NCBI RefSeq assembly: GCF_003353065.1
Contig: NZ_CP027806.1
Location: 1,025,001-1,089,000 of the forward strand
Direction: 5' to 3'
Length of the DNA: 64,000 nt
Source: Cyclonatronum proteinivorum
Lineage (GTDB): Bacteria; Bacteroidota; Rhodothermia; Balneolales; Cyclonatronaceae
Shown here: in pieces, positions 10,530 to 20,306 of the stretch
Layout: each line of letters opens with the position of its first letter
How positions within the stretch are numbered: position 1 is the first letter of the stretch
Notes under the pieces: model-generated
What the model was told of the DNA's origin: nothing
The model's database searches: none
Seen by the model: the letters and a program-made list of their open reading frames with translations, nothing else
Made by a program: the position numbers and the translations under genes

Positions 10530-11303
10530 TTGGGTCAGAAAACACATCCGATAGGTTTAAGACTTGGAATTATTCGTGGCTGGAATTCCAACTGGTACAC
10601 TGAAAACAGTACAGCAGATAACGTTAAGGAAGATTTCGCACTCCGCACGTATCTCCGCAAACGTCTCTCCAATGCTGGACTTTCCCGTATTATCATCGAG
10701 CGTACGCCAAAGCGTGTACTTCTGACACTTCTTACAAGCCGCCCAGGTGTTATTATCGGTAAAGGTGGTGAAGAAGTAGAAAAAATCCGCACGGAGCTCA
10801 AGAAGTTTACAGACAAAGATGTGCAGATCAACATCAGCGAGATTAAACGCCCTGAAGTTGATGCCAGCCTTGTAGCACAGAATATTGCACAGCAGCTGGA
10901 AGCACGTATCTCATTCCGTCGCGCTATGAAAACAGCTATTGCGTCGGCCATGCGCATGGGTGCCAAAGGCATCAAAGTTAAGTGCAGCGGTCGTCTTGGT
11001 GGTGCTGAAATGGCACGTACCGAACAGTATAAAGAAGGCCGTGTGCCGCTCCATACCCTGCGTGCCGAAATCGATTACTACAACCATACTGCGCAGACCA
11101 TTTACGGCAGTATCGGCGTATCAGTCTGGATTTTCAAAGGGGAGGTGATTGGTGAAGTAGATCTTTCTCCATCCACCATTACGGCCAAGCAGGAAAAATC
11201 AGGTCCTGGTTCGAATCGCAGAAACCGCAGAAGCGGAGGCGGAGACCGCCGCAAGCGCGGTGGTGGCGGTGGAGGCAGAGGTCAGCGCCGTACTAAACAA
11301 TAG
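10530..11303 (+). CDS. rpsC: 30S ribosomal protein S3
   Basis: mRNA-entry protein with ribosomal helicase activity. 257 aa from a TTG start at 10530, the only start that gives the conserved [12 protein letters not shown]. The KH domain motif [14 protein letters not shown] lies around residue 75, followed by the S3 C-terminal domain. The last ~35 residues are a Gly/Arg-rich, probably disordered tail ([23 protein letters not shown]), longer than in E. coli S3 (233 aa). Confidence 0.98.
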   Translation: MGQKTHPIGLRLGIIRGWNSNWYTENSTADNVKEDFALRTYLRKRLSNAGLSRIIIERTPKRVLLTLLTSRPGVIIGKGGEEVEKIRTELKKFTDKDVQINISEIKRPEVDASLVAQNIAQQLEARISFRRAMKTAIASAMRMGAKGIKVKCSGRLGGAEMARTEQYKEGRVPLHTLRAEIDYYNHTAQTIYGSIGVSVWIFKGEVIGEVDLSPSTITAKQEKSGPGSNRRNRRSGGGDRRKRGGGGGGRGQRRTKQ

Positions 11304-11333
11304 TCGCTTTAATCGCATAAACGGATTATTCCA

Positions 11334-11756
11334 ATGTTAGAACCAAAACGAGTTAAAAGAAGACGCGTCCACAAAGGCCGGATTAAAGGAAACACAAGCC
11401 GCGGACATCAGATTGCATTTGGTGATTTCGCCATTAAAGCACTTGAGCCAAAGTATATCACAGCCCGTCAGATTGAAGCTTGCCGTGTTGCCATTTCCCG
11501 TAAAATGTCCCGGGAAGGTCAGATCTGGATTCGCATATTTCCGGATAAGCCTGTGACAAGCAAGCCGGCTGAAACACGGATGGGTAAAGGTAAAGGTGCT
11601 CTTGATCACTTTGTAGCCGTAGTTCATCCCGGAAGAATATTGTTTGAGGTAACTGGTGTGAGCCAAAAGCTGGCCTATGAAGCGCTTCGCCTTGCTCAGT
11701 TCAAGCTACCAATTAAAACAAAACTCATCACCCGTAGAGACTACAAAGGTAGTTGA
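11334..11756 (+). CDS. rplP: 50S ribosomal protein L16
   Basis: Central-protuberance protein near the A site. 140 aa, normal length, starting [16 protein letters not shown]. The loop [20 protein letters not shown] is intact, containing the arginine hydroxylated in some bacteria. Standard order rpsC-rplP-rpmC. Confidence 0.98.
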   Translation: MLEPKRVKRRRVHKGRIKGNTSRGHQIAFGDFAIKALEPKYITARQIEACRVAISRKMSREGQIWIRIFPDKPVTSKPAETRMGKGKGALDHFVAVVHPGRILFEVTGVSQKLAYEALRLAQFKLPIKTKLITRRDYKGS

Positions 11757-11777
11757 TAAAATTCAGGAATTAGACAG

Positions 11778-11975
11778 ATGAAACCACACGAATTACGTGA
11801 ACTTTCTTTGGATGAACTGCAGGTTAGGGTGAAAGAAAACGAAAGTGCCCTTCAGAAAATGCGTTTTAATAAAGCTGTAGCCGGTCAGGTTGAAAACCCG
11901 GCCCGCTTTAAGATGCTTCGCAGGGATACTGCGCGTCTGCTTACCATCATAGCAGAAAAAGAAAATCAAGCCTAA
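11778..11975 (+). CDS. rpmC: 50S ribosomal protein L29
   Basis: Small helical-hairpin protein beside the tunnel exit. 65 aa beginning KPHELRELSLDELQ, with FKMLRRDTARLLTII near the end, as in the family. Lies between rplP and rpsQ. Confidence 0.97.
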   Translation: MKPHELRELSLDELQVRVKENESALQKMRFNKAVAGQVENPARFKMLRRDTARLLTIIAEKENQA

Positions 11976-12002
11976 GTATCAGTCCTACATCTTATTTGAA
12001 TT

Positions 12003-12269
12003 ATGTCAGACAAATTAGAACGCAAAGATAGAAAGCAGCGCATCGGCCGTGTTGTAAGCAACAGTATGAACAAAAGCATTACTGTTGCGGTCGACCGCCA
12101 GATTAAGCACCCGATTTACAGCAAGTTCATTACGAAGACCAAAAAGTACATGACGCATGATGAGGAAAATGCGGCGAATCCAGGCGACATTGTTCGCATT
12201 ATGGAAACACGCCCGCTTTCCAAAAACAAGCGTTGGAGACTTGTTGAAATTATTGAACGAGCCAAATAA
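12003..12269 (+). CDS. rpsQ: 30S ribosomal protein S17
   Basis: OB-fold 16S rRNA-binding protein required for early 30S assembly. 88 aa with the conserved [17 protein letters not shown], the basic segment [19 protein letters not shown] and [14 protein letters not shown]. Gaps of about 27-29 bases to each neighbour. Confidence 0.98.
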   Translation: MSDKLERKDRKQRIGRVVSNSMNKSITVAVDRQIKHPIYSKFITKTKKYMTHDEENAANPGDIVRIMETRPLSKNKRWRLVEIIERAK

Positions 12270-12298
12270 CTCACATTACTTAGCAAGGACAATAAATC

Positions 12299-12667
12299 AT
12301 GGTACAAACGCAAACAATACTTTCGGTTGCTGATAACAGTGGTGCCAAAAAAGTGATGTGCATTAAAGTGCTTGGCGACTCCAAAAGACGCTATGCACGT
12401 GTAGGCGACCTCATTACCTGTTCTGTTAAGGCTGCACTGCCTGGCGGAAACGTGAAAAAAGGTGATGTTGTGAAAGCAGTGGTTGTCAGAACCAAAAAAG
12501 AATACAGAAGACCGGACGGCAGTTACATCCGGTTCGATGAGAACGCTGCAGTCGTTATCAACAAAGATAATGAACCCGTTGGCACCCGTATTTTCGGCCC
12601 GGTAGCACGTGAACTGCGTGAAAATAATTTCATGCGTATCGTATCACTTGCACCCGAAGTACTTTAA
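12299..12667 (+). CDS. rplN: 50S ribosomal protein L14
   Basis: Subunit-interface protein and binding site of the silencing factor RsfS. 122 aa, exact family length, with [31 protein letters not shown] and [13 protein letters not shown]. First gene of the spc block in the classical order. Confidence 0.98.
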   Translation: MVQTQTILSVADNSGAKKVMCIKVLGDSKRRYARVGDLITCSVKAALPGGNVKKGDVVKAVVVRTKKEYRRPDGSYIRFDENAAVVINKDNEPVGTRIFGPVARELRENNFMRIVSLAPEVL

Positions 12668-12685
12668 AAACACTGGTAAAGAATT

Positions 12686-13036
12686 ATGCCACGCAAATTT
12701 AACAAGCAGAAAAAGCTCCATATCAAAAAAGGTGATATGGTTCAGGTCATTTCCGGCGCATCCCGTGGTACCGGAAAAGTGCTGATGGTTAACCCCGATA
12801 CTGAGCGTGTTGTTGTTGAAGGCATCAACATCAAGGTTAAACACCAAAAGCCTAATCAGCAGTATCAGCAGGGCGGTCGAATCGAGCAGGAAATGCCGAT
12901 TCACGTGTCAAACGTGCTCCCGCTTGATCCTGTCAGCAATGAGCCTACCCGTATAGGCCGCAAGAAACTTGACGAAAACGGAAAAACGCGCTGGGTAAGG
13001 TACTCCAAGCTCAGCGGTGAAGTCCTCGACAAATAG
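12686..13036 (+). CDS. rplX: 50S ribosomal protein L24
   Basis: Assembly-initiator protein of the large subunit with an N-terminal KOW motif ([19 protein letters not shown]). 116 aa, a little longer than E. coli L24 (104). Between rplN and rplE, 14 bases before the latter. Confidence 0.97.
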   Translation: MPRKFNKQKKLHIKKGDMVQVISGASRGTGKVLMVNPDTERVVVEGINIKVKHQKPNQQYQQGGRIEQEMPIHVSNVLPLDPVSNEPTRIGRKKLDENGKTRWVRYSKLSGEVLDK

Positions 13037-13050
13037 GAATTTCTTATACT

Positions 13051-13608
13051 ATGGCTGAAGCACGACTCTATACCGTTTACAAAAACGAGATTGTTCCCCA
13101 ACTCATTAAAGAATTCTCACTGCGAAGCATTATGGCAGTTCCTAAAATTGAGAAGATTGTTATTAATGTTGGTGTGGGTGAAGCAATCACTGACCGCAAA
13201 AGACTCGACGACGTTGCGGCAAATATTGGCCTTATTACCGGTCAGAAACCGGTACTTACGAAAGCCAGAAAATCCATCTCTAACTTCAAGCTGCGTGAGG
13301 AAATGCCCATCGGGTGCAAGGTTACCCTGCGCAGGTCTAAGATGTATGAATTTATTGATCGATTGATTAACTTGGCGCTCCCAAGAACCCGGGACTTTCA
13401 GGGTGTGAGCGACAAAGGTTTTGATGGAAGGGGGAACTATACCATGGGTGTGAAAGAGCACGCTATTTTCCCTGAAATTGATACAGATAAGCTTGATCAG
13501 ATTCACGGTATGAACATCACTTTTGTGACTACCGCTGAGAATGATGAACAAGCTATCAAGCTGCTCAAAGCTTTCGGAATGCCCTTCGTAAAACGCAACA
13601 AAAACTGA
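13051..13608 (+). CDS. rplE: 50S ribosomal protein L5
   Basis: 5S rRNA-binding protein of the central protuberance. 185 aa, normal length, with [36 protein letters not shown] and the closing [11 protein letters not shown]. Confidence 0.98.
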   Translation: MAEARLYTVYKNEIVPQLIKEFSLRSIMAVPKIEKIVINVGVGEAITDRKRLDDVAANIGLITGQKPVLTKARKSISNFKLREEMPIGCKVTLRRSKMYEFIDRLINLALPRTRDFQGVSDKGFDGRGNYTMGVKEHAIFPEIDTDKLDQIHGMNITFVTTAENDEQAIKLLKAFGMPFVKRNKN

Positions 13609-13621
13609 TTTAAACCACGAT

Positions 13622-13891
13622 ATGGCTAAAAAATCCTGGATTGCACGTAATGCAAAAAGAATGAAAACGGTAGAAAAGTATGCCGAAAAGCGCAAGGCTC
13701 TCAAAGAAGCCGGCGACTACGAAGGCCTGCAAAAACTGCCGCGCAATGCAAGTCCTACACGCGTGCGTAACCGGTGCAGTATTACTGGCCGTGGCCGCGG
13801 TTTAATAGGCAAGTACGGTATCTCCCGTATTAAATTCAGAGAAATGGCGCTTAAGGGAGACCTCCCCGGCGTCAAAAAAGCAAGCTGGTAA
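13622..13891 (+). CDS. rpsN: 30S ribosomal protein S14, zinc-free long type
   Basis: 30S head protein. 89 aa, the long form without a zinc ribbon: the family CxxC pairs are absent and the region reads [18 protein letters not shown]. Starts [14 protein letters not shown] and ends [11 protein letters not shown]. Part of a set (with S4 and L36) lacking zinc ligands. Confidence 0.98.
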   Translation: MAKKSWIARNAKRMKTVEKYAEKRKALKEAGDYEGLQKLPRNASPTRVRNRCSITGRGRGLIGKYGISRIKFREMALKGDLPGVKKASW

Positions 13892-13924
13892 CAGCACCAT
13901 TTATTCAATATTTAATCACAAATC

Positions 13925-14317
13925 ATGACTGATCCAATAGCAGATTATCTGACGAGAATCAGAAATGCTCAGCGTGCCGGTCACCGTCGCGTTGATATTC
14001 CTGCTTCAAAAATGAAGCGGGCCCTTACACAGATTCTCCACGATAAAGGTTACATTCAGAATTATCTGGATATCGATGATAATAAGCAGGGACTCATCCG
14101 GGTATTCCTCAAATATGATCATTACGGCACACCCGTAATCAAAAAGATTCAGAGAGTATCAAAACCTGGACTTAGAAAATACTGCTCATCTCAAGATGTG
14201 CCGCGTGTACTCAATGGTTTCGGTATAGCTATACTCACAACCTCGCAAGGCGTAATGACCGATAAGGAAGCCCGCAAGCTTGGTGTCGGTGGTGAAATTA
14301 TCTGCGAAGTTTACTAA
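13925..14317 (+). CDS. rpsH: 30S ribosomal protein S8
   Basis: 16S central-domain protein; in E. coli it represses the spc operon. 130 aa with the start MTDPIADYLTRIRNAQRAGH, VSKPGLRKYC, and the C-terminal GIAILTTSQGVMTDKEAR. Confidence 0.98.
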   Translation: MTDPIADYLTRIRNAQRAGHRRVDIPASKMKRALTQILHDKGYIQNYLDIDDNKQGLIRVFLKYDHYGTPVIKKIQRVSKPGLRKYCSSQDVPRVLNGFGIAILTTSQGVMTDKEARKLGVGGEIICEVY

Positions 14318-14332
14318 AAACAGGATTTTCAA

Positions 14333-14884
14333 ATGTCACGTATAGGAATTTTACCCATACCTGTACCTGAAAAAGTTGAAGTAAAGCTTTCAGGTAACAG
14401 CGTCTCCGTTAAAGGAACAAACGGCGAGTTATCAATTGATGTAGATCCCTGCCTTACAATTAAGTTTGAGGATAACACCCTGTCATTGGAGCGTATCAAT
14501 GACGACAGAACAAGCCGCGCCCGTCATGGATTGTACCGCTCCCTGGTGAACAACATGGTGACCGGTGTGTCTGAGGGATTCAAAAAAATGCTTGAGATTC
14601 AGGGCGTTGGTTACCGTGCTTCTTTCAACAACGGTATTCTTGAACTGGCTCTGGGCTACTCGCACTCGTTTTATTTTGTACCTCCCGAAGGTATAAACAT
14701 CGAAGTTGATACCAAGACCACTAAAAACCCGCGCATCATTGTATCCGGTCCGGATAAAGCGCTTGTGGGTCAGGTATCCGCCAAAATCCGCTCTCTCCGT
14801 AAGCCTGAGCCTTACAAAGGCAAAGGTATCCGCTATGTAGGGGAGTTTGTTCGTAAGAAGGCAGGTAAATCGTCAGGTAGATAA
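14333..14884 (+). CDS. rplF: 50S ribosomal protein L6
   Basis: Factor-binding-site protein of the large subunit made of two similar folds. 183 aa starting MSRIGILPIPVPEKV and ending with EPYKGKGIRYVGEFVRKKAGK. Between rpsH and rplR. Confidence 0.98.
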   Translation: MSRIGILPIPVPEKVEVKLSGNSVSVKGTNGELSIDVDPCLTIKFEDNTLSLERINDDRTSRARHGLYRSLVNNMVTGVSEGFKKMLEIQGVGYRASFNNGILELALGYSHSFYFVPPEGINIEVDTKTTKNPRIIVSGPDKALVGQVSAKIRSLRKPEPYKGKGIRYVGEFVRKKAGKSSGR

Positions 14885-14896
14885 TAAATCACGATT

Positions 14897-15259
14897 ATGT
14901 TTAACAGAAATATCACGAAAAGAGATAGAATTCGCAGACGTGTACGGAGTAAAATTTCCGGCACTGCTGAGCGGCCGCGCCTGTCTGTATTCAAAAGCTC
15001 CAAGCATATTTATGCACAACTCATTGATGACAAAGGCGGCGTAACACTTGCCCATTCATCAACCCTGAGTCCGGATCTTAAGGACGCCTTAAACGGTAAG
15101 TCTCGTATGGAAAAGGCAAAATTAGTCGGTGAAAAAATAGCCGAGTATGCTAAGAATGAAAATATTGAAACCTGTGTGTACGACAGAAGCGGTTATGCTT
15201 ATCACGGTATCGTGAAAGCAATTGCTGAAGGTGCACGCGAAGGCGGACTCAAATTTTAA
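14897..15259 (+). CDS. rplR: 50S ribosomal protein L18
   Basis: 5S rRNA-binding protein. 120 aa; basic N-terminus [38 protein letters not shown], and the closing [19 protein letters not shown]. Twelve bases after rplF and 12 before rpsE. Confidence 0.98.
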   Translation: MFNRNITKRDRIRRRVRSKISGTAERPRLSVFKSSKHIYAQLIDDKGGVTLAHSSTLSPDLKDALNGKSRMEKAKLVGEKIAEYAKNENIETCVYDRSGYAYHGIVKAIAEGAREGGLKF

Positions 15260-15271
15260 AGTACAGGACTA

Positions 15272-15799
15272 ATGCCAAGATTCAGACGTCGTAATTATAA
15301 CATTAAAGCCAGTGAGCTTAATCTTGAAGACCGCCTGGTGCACATCAACCGTGTTGCCAAAGTAGTAAAGGGCGGACGCCGTTTCAGCTTCAACTCAATT
15401 GTTGTTGTTGGCAACAAAGAAGGGATTGTAGGCAGCGGTATGGGTAAAGCAAACGAAGTATCAGATGCCATTCAAAAAGGTGTTGATGATGCCCGTAAAA
15501 ACCTTATTCGCGTCCCCATGACCTCAACCGGAACCATTCCGTTCAAAGTTGTTGGTAAATGCGGAGCGGGTGAAGTATTGCTCATCCCGGCTTCCGAAGG
15601 TACCGGTGTAATTGCCGGTGGTCCGGTAAAAGCCGTACTTGAGAGTGCAGGTATTACCAATATTCTGAGTAAATCGCTGGGATCTTCCAATCCTCACAAC
15701 ATGGTTAAGGCAACGATTGATGCGCTGCGTCAGCTTGTCGAGCCTTCAGAAATCGCACAGCGTCGCGGAATCCCCCTTTCAAGGGTTTTCGAAGGCTGA
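15272..15799 (+). CDS. rpsE: 30S ribosomal protein S5
   Basis: Decoding-fidelity protein. 175 aa with [36 protein letters not shown] and [13 protein letters not shown]. Normally followed by rpmD (L30); here rplO starts only 28 bases later, so rpmD is absent at its usual place. Confidence 0.98.
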   Translation: MPRFRRRNYNIKASELNLEDRLVHINRVAKVVKGGRRFSFNSIVVVGNKEGIVGSGMGKANEVSDAIQKGVDDARKNLIRVPMTSTGTIPFKVVGKCGAGEVLLIPASEGTGVIAGGPVKAVLESAGITNILSKSLGSSNPHNMVKATIDALRQLVEPSEIAQRRGIPLSRVFEG

Positions 15800-15827
15800 T
15801 AACCTCATTCATAAGGATATCTAACTG

Positions 15828-16346
15828 ATGAAATTACATAGTTTAAAAGCACCGAAACCCAATCTCAAAACCGGCAAGCGTGTCGGTCGTGGGGAAGGTT
15901 CCGGTTTAGGACAGCAGTCAGGTCGCGGACACAAAGGTCAGAAGTCGCGCAGCGGTTATTCGTACAAGAGCGGTTTTGAAGGCGGTCAGATGCCCCTTCA
16001 GCGCCGTATTCCTAAGTTCGGATTCCACAGCCCGTTCAGAACCGAGTACAAAGCGGTTAATCTTGATACCATTCAGAAGCTTATCGACGAAGGCAAACTG
16101 TCTTCACCGATCAGCATTACCGATTTCTATAAAGTCGGTCTGGTAGGAAAGAAAGATCTCGTGAAAGTACTGAGCCGTGGTGAGCTGAAAGCTGCCGTTT
16201 CTGTTCAGGCACATGCATTTAGTAAGCCGGCCGCCGCAGCTATTGAAAAAGCAGGTGGTTCTACCGAAATCATTGGTCAAAACGCCGGTAAAGCAGCTGT
16301 TGTAAACAGCGAAGAAGCAGGCAGTTCAACCAGCACTGAATCATAA
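15828..16346 (+). CDS. rplO: 50S ribosomal protein L15
   Basis: Large-subunit protein assembled late. 172 aa, about 25 more than E. coli L15, because of a Ser/Glu/Thr-rich tail (SEEAGSSTSTES). The basic Gly-rich start (GKRVGRGEGSGLGQQSGRG) and GGQMPLQRRIPKFGF are typical. Nineteen bases before secY. Confidence 0.98.
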   Translation: MKLHSLKAPKPNLKTGKRVGRGEGSGLGQQSGRGHKGQKSRSGYSYKSGFEGGQMPLQRRIPKFGFHSPFRTEYKAVNLDTIQKLIDEGKLSSPISITDFYKVGLVGKKDLVKVLSRGELKAAVSVQAHAFSKPAAAAIEKAGGSTEIIGQNAGKAAVVNSEEAGSSTSTES

Positions 16347-16364
16347 AAACGGCTTCACTATCTG

Positions 16365-17675
16365 ATGAGCTTGATTGAAAACTTTCAAAACATCTTCAAA
16401 ATTGAAGAACTCAAAAACAGAATCCTGTACACCATAGGTATTCTGTTGATTTTCCGGGTTGGTACCTTCATTACCATGCCGGGTGTTGACGCTGCAACGC
16501 TTGCACAGTCTGGTGCAGGTCCGGCAACAGATTTTCTAGGGCTTATTAACCTGTTCGTGGGTGGAGCTTTCGCCCGGGCCGGGGTATTCGCACTGGGAAT
16601 CATGCCGTACATTACCGCAGCGATTATCATCCAGCTGATGGGAGCTGTTGTACCTTACTTTCAGAAACTTCAGCGCGAAGGGGAAGAAGGCCGCAGGAAA
16701 ATCAATCAGCTGACCCGTTATGGTACCGTTCTCATCACGCTTATTCAGTCGATCGGTTTCGGGATCAACCTGCTCGCAACCCAGCCTGATGCCATTGTTG
16801 TAAGCAGTACGGCATTCATCATCAACTGTATGATTGTACTTACTGCCGGTACTGTATTTGTGATGTGGCTTGGTGAGCGTATCACGGAACGGGGTATCGG
16901 TAACGGTATTTCGCTACTTATCATGATTGGTATTATCGCGGCTCTGCCAACCAACTTCATGAACGAGTGGAATACACAGGCCAACGCGATCATCGTATTT
17001 GTTGAAGTTGCAGCGCTTGTACTTGTAACCGCTTCTGTTGTACTCCTTACTCAGGGACAGAGAAGAATTCCCGTACAGTATGCCCGCCGCGTTGTGGGCC
17101 GTAAAGTGTACGGCGGAACGACACAGTACCTTCCGCTGCGTGTAAATGCTGCCGGTGTAATGCCGATCATCTTTGCACAGTCCATTATGTTCATCCCCAG
17201 TACGTTCGGGATGTTCTTTCCGACAAACGAAACGGTTCAGAACCTGACCCGATGGTCAGGTGACTTTACAGGACTAACCTACTCCATTGTATTCTTCCTG
17301 ATCTGCGTGTTCTTCACCTTCTTCTATACTGCGATTGTGATTAACCCGAAAGAAATGGCGGATACCATGAAACGTCAGGGGGGCTTTATTCCCGGCGTGC
17401 GGCCTGGTAAGCAGACTGTTGAGTTTATCGACAATATTCTTACCAAGATCACCTTCCCCGGAGCACTGTTTCTTTCAACCGTTGCGATTCTGCCGGCTAT
17501 CGTTGCCAACTTCGGCGTAACGCCCGGATTCGCGATGTTCTTCGGCGGTACAAGCCTTCTCATTATCGTAGGGGTAGGACTTGATACGCTGCAGCAGGTT
17601 GAAAGCCATCTCATGATGCGTCATTACGACGGATTCATGAAGACGGGCAGGATCAAGGGCAGACGAAGGATGTAA
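16365..17675 (+). CDS. secY: Protein translocase subunit SecY
   Basis: Channel-forming subunit of the SecYEG translocon in the inner membrane. 436 aa with ten expected membrane helices; recognisable segments are LGIMPYITAAIIIQL (TM2), GERITERGIGNGISLLI, and the cytoplasmic loops VVGRKVYGG and ADTMKRQGGFIPG, which contact the ribosome or SecA. Its stop overlaps the map start by one base (TAATG at 17673). Confidence 0.98.
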   Translation: MSLIENFQNIFKIEELKNRILYTIGILLIFRVGTFITMPGVDAATLAQSGAGPATDFLGLINLFVGGAFARAGVFALGIMPYITAAIIIQLMGAVVPYFQKLQREGEEGRRKINQLTRYGTVLITLIQSIGFGINLLATQPDAIVVSSTAFIINCMIVLTAGTVFVMWLGERITERGIGNGISLLIMIGIIAALPTNFMNEWNTQANAIIVFVEVAALVLVTASVVLLTQGQRRIPVQYARRVVGRKVYGGTTQYLPLRVNAAGVMPIIFAQSIMFIPSTFGMFFPTNETVQNLTRWSGDFTGLTYSIVFFLICVFFTFFYTAIVINPKEMADTMKRQGGFIPGVRPGKQTVEFIDNILTKITFPGALFLSTVAILPAIVANFGVTPGFAMFFGGTSLLIIVGVGLDTLQQVESHLMMRHYDGFMKTGRIKGRRRM

Positions 17676-18481
17676 TGGTATATCTGAAGAGTGAGTATGA
17701 AATAGAGCTGATGCGCAAAAGCGCTCAGCTCGTTTCTAAAACTCATGCGGAAGTAGCAAAGCATATCAAGCCGGGTGTAACAACTGCAAAACTCGACGCA
17801 GTAGCAGAAGACTACATTCGGAAAAACAATGGCAGACCGGCGTTTAAAGGATACGGCCCAAGAAAAAACCCGTTTCCGGCAACGCTTTGTATTTCAGTGA
17901 ACGAGCAGGTTGTACATGGTTTCCCCGGAGACTATGCGCTGCAGGAAGGCGATCTGATATCTGTTGATTGTGGTGTTGAGCTCGACGGGTATTTTGGTGA
18001 CGTTGCCTATACCTACATTGTGGGCGATTGCACTGATGAAGAAAAAAAACTTCTGATCACCACCGTTGAGTCGCTCTATCTCGGTATAGAGAAAGCGGTT
18101 CACGGCAACAAGATCGGAGACATATCCGCAGCAGTTCAGTCACATTGTGAGCAAAGAGGTTACGGTGTCGTTCGTGACCTTGTAGGTCACGGCCTTGGCA
18201 AGTCGTTACATGAAGAACCGTCGGTTCCGAATTTTGGCAAGCCGGGCACCGGAAAACGCCTGCGCAGCGGCATGACGCTGGCCATTGAACCCATGATTAA
18301 CATGGGCACCTGGAAAGTGAAAACACTCCGGGACGGCTGGACAATCGTTACTGCAGACGGCAGCAAATCGGCACACTTTGAGCACGACGTGGTTGTACGG
18401 GAAGGCGTTGCTGAAATTCTGTCAACTTTTCAGTATATTGAAGAGATAACCAAAATTCAATTAGACCAACACAATTCCTAA
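17675..18481 (+). CDS. map: Methionine aminopeptidase, type I
   Basis: Removes the initiator methionine from nascent proteins. 268 aa, pita-bread fold, with the five metal ligands in context: [14 protein letters not shown] (two Asp), [12 protein letters not shown] (His), LAIEPMIN (Glu) and FEHDVVV (Glu). Overlaps secY by one base and precedes infA by 2 bases, so translational coupling is likely. Confidence 0.97.
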   Translation: MVYLKSEYEIELMRKSAQLVSKTHAEVAKHIKPGVTTAKLDAVAEDYIRKNNGRPAFKGYGPRKNPFPATLCISVNEQVVHGFPGDYALQEGDLISVDCGVELDGYFGDVAYTYIVGDCTDEEKKLLITTVESLYLGIEKAVHGNKIGDISAAVQSHCEQRGYGVVRDLVGHGLGKSLHEEPSVPNFGKPGTGKRLRSGMTLAIEPMINMGTWKVKTLRDGWTIVTADGSKSAHFEHDVVVREGVAEILSTFQYIEEITKIQLDQHNS

Positions 18482-18483
18482 GT

Positions 18484-18702
18484 ATGGCCAAGCAAGAGCC
18501 CATTAAGCAGGAAGGCACCATCGTTGAAGCATTGCCGAATGCGCAGTTTAAAGTGAAGCTTGATAACGGTCATGAGATCCTTGCACATGTTTCGGGTAAG
18601 ATGAGAATGTTCTACATCAAAATACTGCCCGGCGACAAGGTAACTGTTGAAATGTCTCCGTACGATTTAACTAAAGGCAGAATCACCTATCGGTACAAAT
18701 AA
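18484..18702 (+). CDS. infA: Translation initiation factor IF-1
   Basis: S1/OB-fold factor that occupies the A site during initiation. 72 aa, exact family length: [34 protein letters not shown] and [15 protein letters not shown]. Two bases after map and 5 before rpmJ. Confidence 0.98.
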   Translation: MAKQEPIKQEGTIVEALPNAQFKVKLDNGHEILAHVSGKMRMFYIKILPGDKVTVEMSPYDLTKGRITYRYK

Positions 18703-18707
18703 ACATT

Positions 18708-18824
18708 ATGAAAACGAAATCTTCAGTCCGCAAAAGATCTTCCAGCGATAAAATTGTACGCCGGAAAGGACGCATTTTCATCATCAATAAGAAAAATCCG
18801 CGCCATAAACAGCGTCAGGGTTAA
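18708..18824 (+). CDS. rpmJ: 50S ribosomal protein L36, cysteine-free form
   Basis: 38-codon gene between infA and rpsM, the conserved position of L36. It begins [20 protein letters not shown] and ends with the family signature PRHKQRQG. The residues that bind zinc in L36 (three Cys and one His) are Ser, Ser/Asp and Asn here except the final His, so this is the zinc-independent form. Length is exactly that of E. coli L36. Confidence 0.95.
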   Translation: MKTKSSVRKRSSSDKIVRRKGRIFIINKKNPRHKQRQG

Positions 18825-18845
18825 TACAGTAATCAGTATCAAATT

Positions 18846-19226
18846 ATGGCAAGATTAGCAGGTATCGACTTACCAAAGCAAAAGCGCGGCGTTATTGGTC
18901 TAACCTATATTTTCGGTATCGGAAATACCCGTGCTCAAAACATCCTCACCGAACTTGGTATATCACCGGATACCAAAGTGGGGGACTGGACAGAGGATCA
19001 GGTTATTGAAATCCGTAAGTATCTTGACGAGAATTTCAAACTTGAGGGTGCATTGCGTTCTGAAGTGAACAGCAACATCAAGCGACTCATGGATGTTGGA
19101 TGCTACCGTGGCCTTCGCCACAGAAGAGGTCTCCCGGTAAGAGGTCAGCGTACCAAAACCAACGCGAGAACCCGCAAGGGCCGCAGGAGAACAGTAGCTG
19201 GTAAGAAAGCAGCTCCCCGTAAGTAA
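18846..19226 (+). CDS. rpsM: 30S ribosomal protein S13
   Basis: Head protein contacting P-site tRNA and the 50S subunit. 126 aa, starting [20 protein letters not shown], with the tRNA-contacting basic tail [20 protein letters not shown]. First gene of the alpha block. Confidence 0.98.
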   Translation: MARLAGIDLPKQKRGVIGLTYIFGIGNTRAQNILTELGISPDTKVGDWTEDQVIEIRKYLDENFKLEGALRSEVNSNIKRLMDVGCYRGLRHRRGLPVRGQRTKTNARTRKGRRRTVAGKKAAPRK

Positions 19227-19248
19227 TTTCTAAACGTGAAAGCATAAA

Positions 19249-19653
19249 ATGGCAAAAAGACAAGCTAAAACGGCAGCTGCCGCAAAAAAGAAAAAAAAGC
19301 AGCTCTCAGATCCTAACGGCCTCGTATTTATTAAGGCGACCTTCAATAACGTGATTGTTACCATTACGGACACAAGCGGCAACACGATTTCATGGTCTTC
19401 TGCAGGTAATCAGGGCTTCCGGGGTTCGCGTAAAAATACCCCATATGCTGCACAGCTAAGTGCTGAAACCGCAGGTCGGGTGGCATACGACATGGGCCTG
19501 AGAAAGGTAAACGTTTTTGTGAAAGGCCCGGGTACCGGTAGAGAAGCGGCTGTTCGTGCCCTCGGTGCTTTAGGCTTTGAAGTTGATTCCATTAAGGATA
19601 CAACACCCATCCCGCACAACGGCTGCCGCCCTCCCAAAAGAAGAAGAGTCTAA
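19249..19653 (+). CDS. rpsK: 30S ribosomal protein S11
   Basis: Platform protein close to the E site. 134 aa; a Lys/Ala-rich start, [20 protein letters not shown], and the closing [18 protein letters not shown] characteristic of S11. An Asn-Gly that could form isoaspartate in this family is present (HNG). Confidence 0.98.
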   Translation: MAKRQAKTAAAAKKKKKQLSDPNGLVFIKATFNNVIVTITDTSGNTISWSSAGNQGFRGSRKNTPYAAQLSAETAGRVAYDMGLRKVNVFVKGPGTGREAAVRALGALGFEVDSIKDTTPIPHNGCRPPKRRRV

Positions 19654-19673
19654 TTCAATATATTTAATTCAAC

Positions 19674-20279
19674 ATGGCAAGATATACAGGTCCCAAGCAA
19701 AAAAAGGCCCGTCGCTTTAAAGAGCCAATCTTTGGTCCGAGCAAGGCGGTAGAAAGAAAACCCTACGGTCCGGGGCAGCATGGCAGATCCCGCTTCCAGA
19801 AGAAATCAGAATACGCCATTCAGCTTGAGCAAAAGCAGAAGGCCAAGTACACCTACGGTCTCCTCGAGAAGCAATTCCGTAATCTCTTCAAAAAAGCGAG
19901 CGCCAAAGAAGGTGTTACCGGTGATAACCTGATGAAATACCTTGAAGCCCGTCTCGACAATACCGTATTCCGTCTCGGCTTCGCACGTACACGCCGTCAG
20001 GCCCGTCAGCTTGTTACGCACCGTCACATCATCGTGAATGGCATAGTCGTAAACATTCCGTCGTACACCCTGCGCCCGGGCGATATTATCAGCGTGCGTC
20101 CTAAGTCCAAAGATCTCGAAGTCATTAACGACTCCCTCGCTCCAAGCCCGAAAAGCCGTTACAACTGGCTCGAAGTGGACAAAAAGCTGATGAGCGGACG
20201 CTTCCTGCACTATCCTGAAATGGAAGATATTCCTGAGAATATCAACGTGCAGCTTATCGTTGAGCTCTATTCTAAGTAA
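19674..20279 (+). CDS. rpsD: 30S ribosomal protein S4, zinc-free form
   Basis: Primary assembly protein and, in many bacteria, repressor of the alpha operon. 201 aa with an S4 RNA-binding domain ([30 protein letters not shown]). The N-terminal CxxC zinc motif found in some S4 proteins is absent. Confidence 0.98.
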   Translation: MARYTGPKQKKARRFKEPIFGPSKAVERKPYGPGQHGRSRFQKKSEYAIQLEQKQKAKYTYGLLEKQFRNLFKKASAKEGVTGDNLMKYLEARLDNTVFRLGFARTRRQARQLVTHRHIIVNGIVVNIPSYTLRPGDIISVRPKSKDLEVINDSLAPSPKSRYNWLEVDKKLMSGRFLHYPEMEDIPENINVQLIVELYSK

Positions 20280-20306
20280 TCTGAATTAACCGTACGAGAA
20301 GTTTTT

